64,000 bases of DNA from Marinobacter algicola DG893 (GTDB taxonomy: Bacteria; Pseudomonadota; Gammaproteobacteria; Pseudomonadales; Oleiphilaceae), in the NCBI RefSeq assembly GCF_000170835.1, contig NZ_ABCP01000001.1:186001-250000 (forward strand). Reading direction: 5' to 3'. The position numbers and the translations under genes are program-made. The notes beneath the pieces are model-generated. The model had not been told where the DNA came from, searched no databases, and was given only the letters and a program-made list of their open reading frames with translations. Positions 7,879-16,401 of this stretch are shown here, piece after piece; positions within the stretch are counted from its first letter, which is position 1, and each line of letters begins with the position of its first letter.

Positions 7879-10800
7879 GGATACAGGTCCAGCGCGGTCA
7901 GGGGTTGGCGAATGGGGCGCCATAGAGGCTCATCATGGGGTGAGTCGTCCACCGGTGTGATCGGGAATACCGGTTCCGGCGGCAGGGTTAACAGGTGGTC
8001 GTGTGTGCGATAGGCTCCGTCCGCCCCCAGGGTTTCCAAGCGGACCATTACCACAAGATCACGGGTTTCCTTTCCGTACTTCGTCTTCACCGGCTGTGGC
8101 ACGGTGAACTGCAGTTGCAGGTGGTCGCTGCTGTCCAGTACCTGCATGGATTCGATGATTGGTGCGGCACGGCGTACCCAGGTTTCCGGCAGGCGATTGA
8201 GCATACCCGACCGAGCCGGTTGTACTTGCCAGGCGGACAGCGACAGGCGATAGGGCTCCTTGTTAACCAGCCCCAGATCCTGGTTCAGGGCGGTTGCCCC
8301 CCAGTTGTGAATATTTAGGATAACGTCGGAGGTCTTACCCTCGGTTTTTGTTGCAGGCGTAATGCTGACCGGGTCAGCAAGGGCCGCGAGGGCCGCTTCA
8401 TATTCTGCCAGGCTCAGGTTCTTGTTGCGCTCCGGCTCAGTACCCCAGGGGGTGCTCAGCAGCCACTTGTCCCGCTCGCTCAGGTTGTAGTGGTTGTAAA
8501 GCCATGTACCTGCCAGTTCCAGGACCGAAAACGCCAACCCAAAAAGGTTCAGGCGCGCAAAGAGGCTAGAAAGCCGGGTACCTGACGAAGCCCAGGCCAG
8601 TGCCCGGTCCTCACCCGGCGCTGACCTGAGAACCTGGGCAAGACCGTTGATCGTCTGGCGCGTGCCATAAGTGCTGGTTGCGGTCAGACCGGCGCTGCCA
8701 ACAAAACTCAGCGTGGCGCCCGTGGCCGCCGCACTGTTCCCGGTTTTCATCGCGTCAACCCATTCGCCCCCGTGCTTAACGGTACTTAATGCATAACCGA
8801 ACATTCCGGCAATGTAGCTGACGATGCCCAAGCCACCATGCAACATTCCAAGCCGAATATGCACGGCTTTCAGCGCACCACGCTGCCAGTTTCCGGCCAA
8901 CTTGGTAGCACGCGCGGTCAGCAGGGTGTCCGAAATGCTTTGGGCGGCCAGAAAACCAGCGCCTGCTGTCGCGAAAGCACTTTCAATAAATGGTTTCCAT
9001 ACAATCGCTTCCCGATCTTCGGAAAACGTCGCCTGAGTAACAGAGTAAAAATTTACCGCCTGCGCCACTGCAACAAGAACGCCCAATCCATCTCCCAGCG
9101 TGTTCACATTCAACGAAGGCACTCGTCCAAGCCGCAAATCGGCCATGGCATTGCCGATAGCTTGATGGGCAGCGGCAGGCGCCAATACCGTTAATCCGGC
9201 ACGGCCGGATTCGGCAGGCTCCAGCTTGATACCATGTTGAGTTTCCTCAACAGGGCTCATGCCCGCCGCCACACGGCGGCCCAATTCACGATGCTCTTCC
9301 CGGGTGGCCTTGAATTCATTCACCAGTCGAGTCGCGGCCTCGGAACGGTGGCCATGGCGGGCTTTCGCCAATTCGTGCTCATGGGCCAGGTTGCGCAATT
9401 GATCACTCAGGCCCATCAAGCGGCGGATGTTGTCCTGAAAGGCAGCCAGTGCTTCGGGGCTGGCGACCCTGAACTCTACCTCGCCCGCATGGATGGCATC
9501 CAGCATCTGGCCCTTGAAGAAAAACGGCAGGTCTCGAAAGATGTCGTCCAGCGGTGGCAAGGCTCTACCCTCAGCGACCTCATAGAGCGGCTGGAGCGCA
9601 CGGGCCAGGCCCAATGCCATGGCCGGTGACAGGGTGTCACCGACGGCGGCGGCTTTTAGCTGTATCTCCTCGGATAGCGCTTTGATATCCGGTAGCCGCC
9701 CAGCCTCCGCGTTTTTGAGCGTTTGTGCCCATTCCAACGCATTTTTCGTCAGGTCATAACCGGCTTTGCCTATCGAGGTGTAGGTCGTATACGGCTCCTG
9801 ATCCGGGGCCTGCTCCGCCAGTGGCAGCGTATGAAACAAGGGGCGTGCATACTGGGGGTTAGCCTCTATCCAGGCCAATACCCGTTCGGCGGCGCTGTCA
9901 CTACGGCAGACATCCTTCATGCAGCCATACTGCAGGGCCAGGGCGGCCTCAATTTGCGTATCGTCCTGATTGTCAAAATACCAGGCCGCCTTGTGGAAAT
10001 GCCCATCGCATAGGAGGGTGGCACGGTCATCGGTGATTTTCTCCAGTAGAGCGTGCCAGCGCGCGAGTTTCTTGCGCTGGGCCGACAGAAACTCGGCCAT
10101 GCCCTCGCGGTCAATCAGGTCATTGATGCCCCGCTGCCCCAACTTGGCACCATTGAGCTTGTAATAGTTCTGCAGATTGAGTGCGTTGATGGCCGGGCGG
10201 TGCTGCTGGAATCGGTCGTAACCGAGTGTGTCCACCATATCCAGTTGCACCTGGACCAGAGGGTTATCGCTGTGGTGCTCCCGGAGCCAAGCCTCTGGCC
10301 CCAGCGGCTCCGGTCCGCGATAGTCTTTGCGTACTTCCAGGTATCGGTAGATGCTTTGGCGCTCGACTGCGGTGGTGTCATCAATCAAGGCGTCCAAAGC
10401 TTTATCGCCGGTGCTGGCGGCCGTCTGGCTCAAAACCTCATCGCTGACGGTGGTCATGGATTCGATCAGGCTGCCAAGTACGTAGTCCCGCTCGGTGTGG
10501 CCTTCCTGTTCGCCGCTGGCGGCCCAGTCATCCAGCCAGCCCACCACGTCGTCCTGATGTTGCGCCAGATCCAGCATCACACCCACATCGTCCCTCAGGA
10601 CAAGGCAGAGGCAATTGGAGACATCATCGATGGCCTGCTGCTTGATCAGTCTGCCAAAGCGGGTCTGGTGGTAGTAGGGCTGATTTTCCCAGTGATAGGG
10701 CTCGCTTTCCTGACGGTGACCGTCTTCGGGAGCATCCGGCGTGTAGTCCTCGGCAAACTCCGCCACCCACTGTTTGGCCTGGTCGGGTGTCAGGAGATGC

Positions 10801-11270
10801 CGGCCGCCGCCAAGCGGCGATGCGCTGGCCAGATCGATCTTCTGCAGCAGGGCATCACGCTCTTGAAGATCATCCAGCACCTGGGCTTTCTTGCGAGCAG
10901 TCCATGCCAGTTCCGAGAAGGCGACGTACAACGTATGGGATACCGGGTACTCCAGCTTGCCGTCATTGTGGCCCGTTAGTTCACCGTCTTCATGCAGGTA
11001 CTCGTGGAGCTCCTCGGCATCGGCATCCAGGACATAAAGATAGCCATGCCTCAGAAGACGGTAACCGATGGGACGAGAAGTTAGTGAGTACGGATATCCC
11101 GGATCGGTATCCGCAGGCGCAACCTCTACCCTGCCATAGCGGATGGGCAGCAGGTGCACGGTTTTCAGCAAGGGGCATGAAGCGGGTTCATCAATGGGGG
11201 TGCCTGGCTGTTCCCAGCACAAAAGATCGTTACTTGTTCGGTCGTCCGTGGGGCGTTGTATCCGTGTCAT
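7875..11270 (-). CDS. VasX-like T6SS effector (BTH_I2691 family)
   Basis: 1131 residues. The N-terminal 130 residues have the VasX N-terminal pattern: LLPIRYGRVEV, SRPIGYRLLRHGYLYVLD, LHEYLHEDG. A long, mainly alpha-helical middle follows. Residues about 700-930 carry several hydrophobic segments (for example LGVLVAVAQAVNFYSV, GGLGIVSYIAGMFGYAL, LFGLAFSVLELAGTWLY), the arrangement seen in VasX, a colicin-like effector that permeabilises the inner membrane of rival cells. The C-terminal 200 residues look beta-rich. No enzymatic motif was recognised. It follows the DUF4123 adaptor by 48 bp and is coupled by ATGA to the membrane protein gene downstream. AGGATG lies just ahead of the start ATG. 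Confidence 0.85.
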   Translation of the reverse strand: MTRIQRPTDDRTSNDLLCWEQPGTPIDEPASCPLLKTVHLLPIRYGRVEVAPADTDPGYPYSLTSRPIGYRLLRHGYLYVLDADAEELHEYLHEDGELTGHNDGKLEYPVSHTLYVAFSELAWTARKKAQVLDDLQERDALLQKIDLASASPLGGGRHLLTPDQAKQWVAEFAEDYTPDAPEDGHRQESEPYHWENQPYYHQTRFGRLIKQQAIDDVSNCLCLVLRDDVGVMLDLAQHQDDVVGWLDDWAASGEQEGHTERDYVLGSLIESMTTVSDEVLSQTAASTGDKALDALIDDTTAVERQSIYRYLEVRKDYRGPEPLGPEAWLREHHSDNPLVQVQLDMVDTLGYDRFQQHRPAINALNLQNYYKLNGAKLGQRGINDLIDREGMAEFLSAQRKKLARWHALLEKITDDRATLLCDGHFHKAAWYFDNQDDTQIEAALALQYGCMKDVCRSDSAAERVLAWIEANPQYARPLFHTLPLAEQAPDQEPYTTYTSIGKAGYDLTKNALEWAQTLKNAEAGRLPDIKALSEEIQLKAAAVGDTLSPAMALGLARALQPLYEVAEGRALPPLDDIFRDLPFFFKGQMLDAIHAGEVEFRVASPEALAAFQDNIRRLMGLSDQLRNLAHEHELAKARHGHRSEAATRLVNEFKATREEHRELGRRVAAGMSPVEETQHGIKLEPAESGRAGLTVLAPAAAHQAIGNAMADLRLGRVPSLNVNTLGDGLGVLVAVAQAVNFYSVTQATFSEDREAIVWKPFIESAFATAGAGFLAAQSISDTLLTARATKLAGNWQRGALKAVHIRLGMLHGGLGIVSYIAGMFGYALSTVKHGGEWVDAMKTGNSAAATGATLSFVGSAGLTATSTYGTRQTINGLAQVLRSAPGEDRALAWASSGTRLSSLFARLNLFGLAFSVLELAGTWLYNHYNLSERDKWLLSTPWGTEPERNKNLSLAEYEAALAALADPVSITPATKTEGKTSDVILNIHNWGATALNQDLGLVNKEPYRLSLSAWQVQPARSGMLNRLPETWVRRAAPIIESMQVLDSSDHLQLQFTVPQPVKTKYGKETRDLVVMVRLETLGADGAYRTHDHLLTLPPEPVFPITPVDDSPHDEPLWRPIRQPLTALDLYP

Positions 11271-11318
11271 GGTTCATCCTTGAGCCAGTTGGGGCACTGT
11301 TTCGATCACCGCATTGTA

Positions 11319-12098
11319 TCAGCTTGTTCGGGGCAAGTTTGCGAATAGGAACTGCATAATCTCTCGCACGCTGTTGCAACCGTTGATAATCGCCTTGTCC
11401 AGCACGCTTCGAAGCAGCGGGTAAGCATCTATTAGTTCGGAGCCACCCAACTGCTTGCGCACCGATTCATCAAGGCTGTTCCATATCTGCAGTGCATCTT
11501 TACGCCGATTGAAGGCATCGAAGGCACTCTTCAGGTCCGGCGAGGCCATCATTTTTTCGGGCTGATCACCTGTGGTGCCTGGCTGGACGGCCGGAGGCTC
11601 GACAAGGTGCCACTGCCCGCTGATACTATCCGGAATCATGAGCCGTTCTATGGCCCTAACGGGGAACCGGGGCAGGTTGCCCCCAATCACCGTTCTGGCT
11701 ATTGCTGGATGGGCTATGCGTACCAACTCTTCACAACCCGGTGCCATCTCTATTTGCAGATGAGATTGAATCCAGCGGGAGCAGGTCGTACGGTCTGTGT
11801 CAGATACCAACAGATACCCCTGTTCTCGCGCGGGGCCAAGTTCCAGAAAGCCTTTCAGCACCGGGTCTTCCGGCCCGCTAAGCCAAACTAACCAGGGAGA
11901 AAGCGCCGATACAGCCTCCCAGCGGGTTTCCGCGAACAGGCATTCCGCATTAACGGATTGGTCTCCGGCCCACTGGTATATCTGTTCGCCGAGGTCGGGA
12001 ATAGCCACACCATCCAGAACAAGCCCAACCGGATGATGGTCAGGCCAGTTAAAATGGGTAAACGGCGACTCTGATAGAGGACAGCAATCGGGATTCAT
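11319..12098 (-). CDS. DUF4123 adaptor (Tap-1/VasW type)
   Basis: 259 residues. Family features are VGLVLDGVAIPDLGEQIYQW, SPWLVWLSGPEDPV, GYLLVSDTDR, and a C-terminal tail of helices. DUF4123 proteins are chaperone-adaptors that load a cognate effector on the tip of a matching VgrG. Its start overlaps the vgrG stop as ATGA (12095-12098), and the effector gene follows, giving the standard order vgrG–adaptor–effector. This arrangement predicts that it loads the VasX-like protein. Sequence similarity is modest, as usual for this family; context makes the call strong. Confidence 0.82.
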   Translation of the reverse strand: MNPDCCPLSESPFTHFNWPDHHPVGLVLDGVAIPDLGEQIYQWAGDQSVNAECLFAETRWEAVSALSPWLVWLSGPEDPVLKGFLELGPAREQGYLLVSDTDRTTCSRWIQSHLQIEMAPGCEELVRIAHPAIARTVIGGNLPRFPVRAIERLMIPDSISGQWHLVEPPAVQPGTTGDQPEKMMASPDLKSAFDAFNRRKDALQIWNSLDESVRKQLGGSELIDAYPLLRSVLDKAIINGCNSVREIMQFLFANLPRTS

Positions 12099-14170
12099 GA
12101 GTTTTGCCCCTCACAAACCGGACAGGTCGCATTACCCTTCCTGAGCTCAGCGAGCTGGGACTCCACGTTGATTGACGGAGCATTCTCCCGCTGATCAACC
12201 TCTGCAAGTGCTTCTTGCTGGGACTTGTTAGGCTGGCCGGCTTCGATTGTCTGCGGCATTTCCGCCATCACAACAACCTGCCCGGAACCACTGCCCGGTG
12301 ACCCACCAGAGTTGATCTTGATACCGGGCCCTGCCAGGGTCACGCCGCTCGGATCCAGTTTCAGCAGGCTGCCACCAGCGGAGATGGTGAGTTCTGCACC
12401 CGCGTCCAGCACCACTTTGGCGCCCGCCTTGTGGTGAACTTCGGTGCCGGCTTCACTGAGCGTGCCCTGGGCGGATTTCTGGTGGAAGGTGCCGCCGATG
12501 TTCTGACTGCAGTCGCCGCCGACTGTCTGTCGCTTCTCACCGTCCACAGTGCAGTGGTCGCTGCCCTTGATATTGCTGAACTCGTTGTTGTCCACCGTTC
12601 GGTGGCTTTCGTTCTTAACAACCTCGGTGCGGTTGTTCTCCGTCAACAGGTCCAGGTCTTTCTGGGCATGGACGTAGATCTGTTGCTTATCCGCTTCGTC
12701 TTCAAACCTTAGTTCGTTACTGCCCTCGCCCTTGTGGGTCTGGGTCTTGAGGGTGGTTCTGGTTTTATGTTCCGGCAACGCATACGGCGGTGTGTTGGTG
12801 GCGTGGTAGGTTCTGCCGGTAATGATCGGCTGGTCCGGGTCGCCGTCCAGGAAGCTGACGATGACTTCGTTGCCGATTCTCGGTAAGGCCATGAAACCAT
12901 ACTGGCCACCGGCCCAGCCCTGGCTGACTCTGAGCCAGGCGCTGGAGTGTTCGTCGTTCTTTGAGTAGCGATCCCACGGGAATCGCACTTTGACGCGTCC
13001 GTGTTCGTCGCAGTGGATCTCTTCGCCTTTCGGGCCGGTAACGAGGGCAATCTGGGGGCCGTCCATCATCGGGCGATGTTCCACCTGGGGCCGCCAGGTC
13101 CTGTCCGCCGGGATGGCGTTGAAGGCGTTGTGGTAGGTGGTGGCGCCGTTGTTGCCGTCTTCTTCCAAAGCCTGGGGTTGTTCGCCGGTGTGGGTGATGC
13201 TGGTGAACAGCCATTCCCGGTTCAGGCGCGGGTTGTCGTGGTCGGTGAGTTCGACTTTGGCCCCCACGGTGAAGTCGGGGCGGTTGCTCTGGCCGTCGGC
13301 GATGGCGGCGTCGTTCCTGAGGGCATCCAGCCGGGTTTCGGTGAACGGCTGGCCGCTGGCATCCGCTTTGAAGCGGCCGGGGTAGTCGTAGTGTTGGTAG
13401 TCTTCCCGCTGGCCGTCGAGTTTGTCGGCCTGGTGTTCGTGCATCAGGGCATAGGCGGGGTTCTTGAAGGTGTAGTCCTTCGTGGCCACGGAGGCGGCCC
13501 GGACCCGTTCCCGGTAGCGGAACTGGTAGACGGTGCTCTGGCGGGTGCTGCCGCCGGCCTTGGCGTTGTACTCCACCGGGTCCAGTTTGGGGGCGTCGCC
13601 GTGGTGGTCGGCGATGATCAGGGCGGATGGCTCTTCGCCATTGACGTCGCCGTGGTTAAACCGATAGTGCCAGCCTTCTTCGGCGGCCAGGCGTTCGACA
13701 AAGGCCAGGTCGCTTTCCCGGTGCTGGACGCAGTATTCCCGTTCTTCGGGGGTCCGTTTCAAATCGAAGACGGTGTCGATGATGCCCCGCTCTTCCAGCA
13801 GGGTGCGCACGATGGTGTCGGTGCTCTGGGTCTGGAAGATGCGGCTGTTGTGCATCAGGTCGAGGCGCCACAGTGGGGGCTGGACGATGACGTCGTAGCG
13901 GGTGCGGCGGTGGCCGGAGTCGCCCCGGACAAATTCGTTGACCACGCCGGTGAAGCGCCGCAGCGGTACACCGTCCTGCCACATCACCAGGTCCACGGGC
14001 TGTTCGAGCACGTCTTCGGGGGCAATGTCGGGCGAGGTACTGGCCAGCTCCAGCGTGCAGTAGCAGAGACTGGAAAGGTGCTCGGTCAGCTCGAAACGGG
14101 CGACCACGAACAGGTCTTTGGGGAGTTGGCCAAGGGTGGCCGTGAACTGCAGTCCGGTTGCCTGGGGCAT
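12095..14170 (-). CDS. vgrG: T6SS spike protein VgrG
   Basis: 691 residues. The N-terminal half is the gp27-like base with HNSRIFQTQSTDTIVRTLL, REYCVQHRESDLAFVERLA and EEGWHYRF. Residues about 385-470 are the gp5 OB fold (EIHCDEHGRVKVRFPWDR, WLRVSQGWAG, MALPRIGNEVIVSFLDGDPD). A repetitive beta-helix spike follows (THKGEGSNELRFEDEADKQ onward). There is no recognisable enzymatic C-terminal domain; instead the chain ends in a hydrophilic tail with a CPVC pair ten residues from the end. No PAAR gene is near. No tss core genes lie in the window, so this is an orphan cargo module served by an apparatus encoded elsewhere. Confidence 0.95.
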   Translation of the reverse strand: MPQATGLQFTATLGQLPKDLFVVARFELTEHLSSLCYCTLELASTSPDIAPEDVLEQPVDLVMWQDGVPLRRFTGVVNEFVRGDSGHRRTRYDVIVQPPLWRLDLMHNSRIFQTQSTDTIVRTLLEERGIIDTVFDLKRTPEEREYCVQHRESDLAFVERLAAEEGWHYRFNHGDVNGEEPSALIIADHHGDAPKLDPVEYNAKAGGSTRQSTVYQFRYRERVRAASVATKDYTFKNPAYALMHEHQADKLDGQREDYQHYDYPGRFKADASGQPFTETRLDALRNDAAIADGQSNRPDFTVGAKVELTDHDNPRLNREWLFTSITHTGEQPQALEEDGNNGATTYHNAFNAIPADRTWRPQVEHRPMMDGPQIALVTGPKGEEIHCDEHGRVKVRFPWDRYSKNDEHSSAWLRVSQGWAGGQYGFMALPRIGNEVIVSFLDGDPDQPIITGRTYHATNTPPYALPEHKTRTTLKTQTHKGEGSNELRFEDEADKQQIYVHAQKDLDLLTENNRTEVVKNESHRTVDNNEFSNIKGSDHCTVDGEKRQTVGGDCSQNIGGTFHQKSAQGTLSEAGTEVHHKAGAKVVLDAGAELTISAGGSLLKLDPSGVTLAGPGIKINSGGSPGSGSGQVVVMAEMPQTIEAGQPNKSQQEALAEVDQRENAPSINVESQLAELRKGNATCPVCEGQNS

Positions 14171-14351
14171 GTCTTCGGTCCCTGAAGAAGTCTGAAATTG
14201 GCGTCGATCAACAAACAGCTCGTCCTGAGCTTGGGTGATTATAACGATCAGGCCGGAGAATGTAACCCCGGTTTCTCAAAGCCGGGATGTTGACCTCAAA
14301 ACGAATCTGCTGCACCCTAATCTGGTTTCATTATGCAACCGGAGATGATTT

Positions 14352-15377
14352 GTGAGCAACCATACCAATCGAGCGGTAATTCTCAAGCAGCGTCCTCAAG
14401 GTGAAATTCAGGAGGGCGACCTGGCTCTTGAGGAACGGCCAGTCCGCGAACTGAAGGAAGGCGAGGTCCTGGCCAAAGTGCTATGGCTGTCTCTGGACCC
14501 TTACATGCGCCCCCGCATGAACGATGCCAAGGGCTACATGGATCCTATTGGCCTTGACGAGGTCATCGTTGGCGAGAGCGTCGCGCGGATTGTCGAGTCC
14601 CGGTCAGATGATCTCAAGGTGGGTGACCTGGTGACCTGTTACTCGGGCTGGCAGGAGTATGTGGTGTTCCCTGCCAATGCGGAAATGGTCTATAAGATTG
14701 ACCCGAAGGACAATGTGCCCCTGCAGGCCTACCTTGGCGTTGCCGGGATGCCCGGACGCACCGGTTATTGCGGCCTGATGTACGTGGGCAAGCCGACATC
14801 CGGTGAGACCGTTGTGGTGTCCGCCGCGTCCGGCCCTGTAGGCACGGTGGTTGGGCAAACCGCCAAGAAAGAAGGTTGCCGTACCGTCGGTGTGGCCGGA
14901 GGCCCAGAGAAGTGTCGGTATGTGGTGGAAGAGTTGGGCTTTGATGCCTGCGTGGATTATAAGGCTGGCAATCTGGAAGCCGATCTGAAAGCTGCCTGCC
15001 CCAACGGCATCGACATCTACTTCGAAAACGTGGGCGGGGCCGTTACCCGTGCCGTGGCGCCGTTACTCAACCCTGGCGCACGAGTGCCTATCTGCGGCTT
15101 CGTGTCTGCCTACAACGCCGAAGACATGGGCTCGGTGGAAACCCCCTTCCACGTTTTCAAGGCGCTGGACCCGGTGCCGGAGCACCGTTTCTTCCTGGTC
15201 ACAGAGTGGCAGGACAAACATCAGGAAATCACCAACCTCCTGGCGGACCGTGTGGCTTCTGGCGAACTCAAATACCGCGAGACCATCGCGGAAGGCCTGG
15301 AAAACGCACCGGAAGCCTTCAAGGGTATGCTGAAAGGGAAAAACTTCGGCAAGCAGTTGGTACACATCGCCGATTGA
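14352..15377 (+). CDS. NADP-dependent MDR-family oxidoreductase (CurA-like)
   Basis: 341 residues of the medium-chain reductase superfamily, leukotriene B4 dehydrogenase/CurA branch, which reduces alpha,beta-unsaturated ketones or alkenals with NADPH. Visible marks are VLWLSLDPYMRPRMND at the N-terminus, the Rossmann loop AASGPVGTVVGQ, then YFENVGGAVT and GFVSAYN. The start is GTG at 14352, supported by GGAG seven bases upstream; this gives the standard N-terminus. It is convergent with the quinone oxidoreductase gene, sharing a hairpin. The physiological substrate cannot be told from sequence. Confidence 0.88.
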   Translation: MSNHTNRAVILKQRPQGEIQEGDLALEERPVRELKEGEVLAKVLWLSLDPYMRPRMNDAKGYMDPIGLDEVIVGESVARIVESRSDDLKVGDLVTCYSGWQEYVVFPANAEMVYKIDPKDNVPLQAYLGVAGMPGRTGYCGLMYVGKPTSGETVVVSAASGPVGTVVGQTAKKEGCRTVGVAGGPEKCRYVVEELGFDACVDYKAGNLEADLKAACPNGIDIYFENVGGAVTRAVAPLLNPGARVPICGFVSAYNAEDMGSVETPFHVFKALDPVPEHRFFLVTEWQDKHQEITNLLADRVASGELKYRETIAEGLENAPEAFKGMLKGKNFGKQLVHIAD

Positions 15378-15383
15378 TCCGGA

Positions 15384-15405
15384 AAACCTCCAGGGAAGGA
15401 GGTTT
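15384..15405. terminator. Bidirectional hairpin between convergent genes
   Basis: Perfect 8-bp stem AAACCTCC / GGAGGTTT with a six-base loop, starting seven bases after the CurA-like stop and reaching the TAA of the opposite gene. There is no long T-tract, so termination strength is uncertain. Confidence 0.55.
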
Positions 15406-16372
15406 ACCCGGCAACCTGCAACAAGACTTTCCCGATGTTTCGATTCTCCGCCACATAGGCCATGGCTTCCCCCGCCTTTTCGATAGGCCAGGCACTATCA
15501 ATCACCGGATCAATCTGTCGGGCACTGAGCAGTGGCCAGACATGCTTATACAGGGCACTCATAACATCCCCCTTGTCCGCCACGGGTCGGGAACGCAGGG
15601 TTGAGCCGATCAGACGATGGCGTTTCATCAACATCAGCCCCAGATCCACTTCCGCCATGCGGCCGCCCATCAGGCCAATGAGTATGATTCGGCCGTCCAT
15701 ATTCAGTACTTTCTGGTCTTCGGCGATGTAGTTGCCGCCAACCGGGTCCAGCACCATGTCCACCCCGCCCCAGGATTTGATGGCATCGACGAACGAGCCG
15801 TCCTTGCGATTCCAGACACCGCTGGCCCCCAGCTTCCTGCAAGTCTCCAGTTTTTCGTTGTCACCGGCCGTGGCAAACACCGGGTTACCGAGAGCCGTCG
15901 CCAATTGAATAACGGCCGTACCAAGGCCACTGGCAGCAGCGTGGACCAGCACTTTTTCACCGGGCTTGAGGGCGGCTTCGTGATAGAGATTCAGCCAGGC
16001 GGTCGCGAACACTTCCGGAATGGCCGCTGCCTCTTTAAGGCTGTAACCCTTCGGAATGGGCAACACCTGAACCGCAGGCACCACCACATGGGTGGCGTAA
16101 CCACCGCCGGTGAGCAGAGCGCATACTTCATCACCGGGCTTGAGATGATCAACGCCCTCTCCCACCCTGGAAACAGTCCCGCTGACTTCAAGGCCCAGGA
16201 TATCCGACGCACCGGGCGGTGGCGGATACACACCGGCTTTCTGCATCAGGTCCGCACGGTTGATGGCGGTCCACGCAATATCAATAGCCACATGATTTTC
16301 GGGCACCTCGGAAGGCTCTTCGTAGGCCTCCCAGCTCAGTGTGTCGCCACTGATCTTGATGGCTCTCATCAT
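15404..16372 (-). CDS. NAD(P)H quinone oxidoreductase, PIG3/QOR type
   Basis: 322 residues of the zinc-independent quinone oxidoreductase branch of the MDR superfamily. Motifs: NRADLMQKAGVYPPPPG, GLEVSGTVSRVG, AAAIPEVFATAWLNLY and the nucleotide loop HAAASGLGTAVIQLA, all close to the PIG3 group. It begins 29 bp after the DUF3524 gene and points the same way, so it is probably the last gene of the glucosylglycerate operon. Two adjacent ATG codons at the start are equivalent. Its link to osmolyte metabolism is not evident; redox-stress co-expression is one possibility. Confidence 0.88.
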   Translation of the reverse strand: MMRAIKISGDTLSWEAYEEPSEVPENHVAIDIAWTAINRADLMQKAGVYPPPPGASDILGLEVSGTVSRVGEGVDHLKPGDEVCALLTGGGYATHVVVPAVQVLPIPKGYSLKEAAAIPEVFATAWLNLYHEAALKPGEKVLVHAAASGLGTAVIQLATALGNPVFATAGDNEKLETCRKLGASGVWNRKDGSFVDAIKSWGGVDMVLDPVGGNYIAEDQKVLNMDGRIILIGLMGGRMAEVDLGLMLMKRHRLIGSTLRSRPVADKGDVMSALYKHVWPLLSARQIDPVIDSAWPIEKAGEAMAYVAENRNIGKVLLQVAG

Positions 16373-16401
16373 CTGCGCTTACTCCGTATTTTGGGTCAGG
16401 C

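Noticed and set aside
10053..10979. 308-residue plus-strand frame opposite the VasX-like gene
   Set aside because: Antisense shadow of a clear coding sequence; no family pattern seen.
13001..14185. 394-residue plus-strand frame opposite vgrG
   Set aside because: It mirrors the gp27-like half of vgrG in antisense; composition is dominated by Val/Gly/Phe as expected for a GC-rich shadow, with no recognisable motif and no ribosome-binding site.
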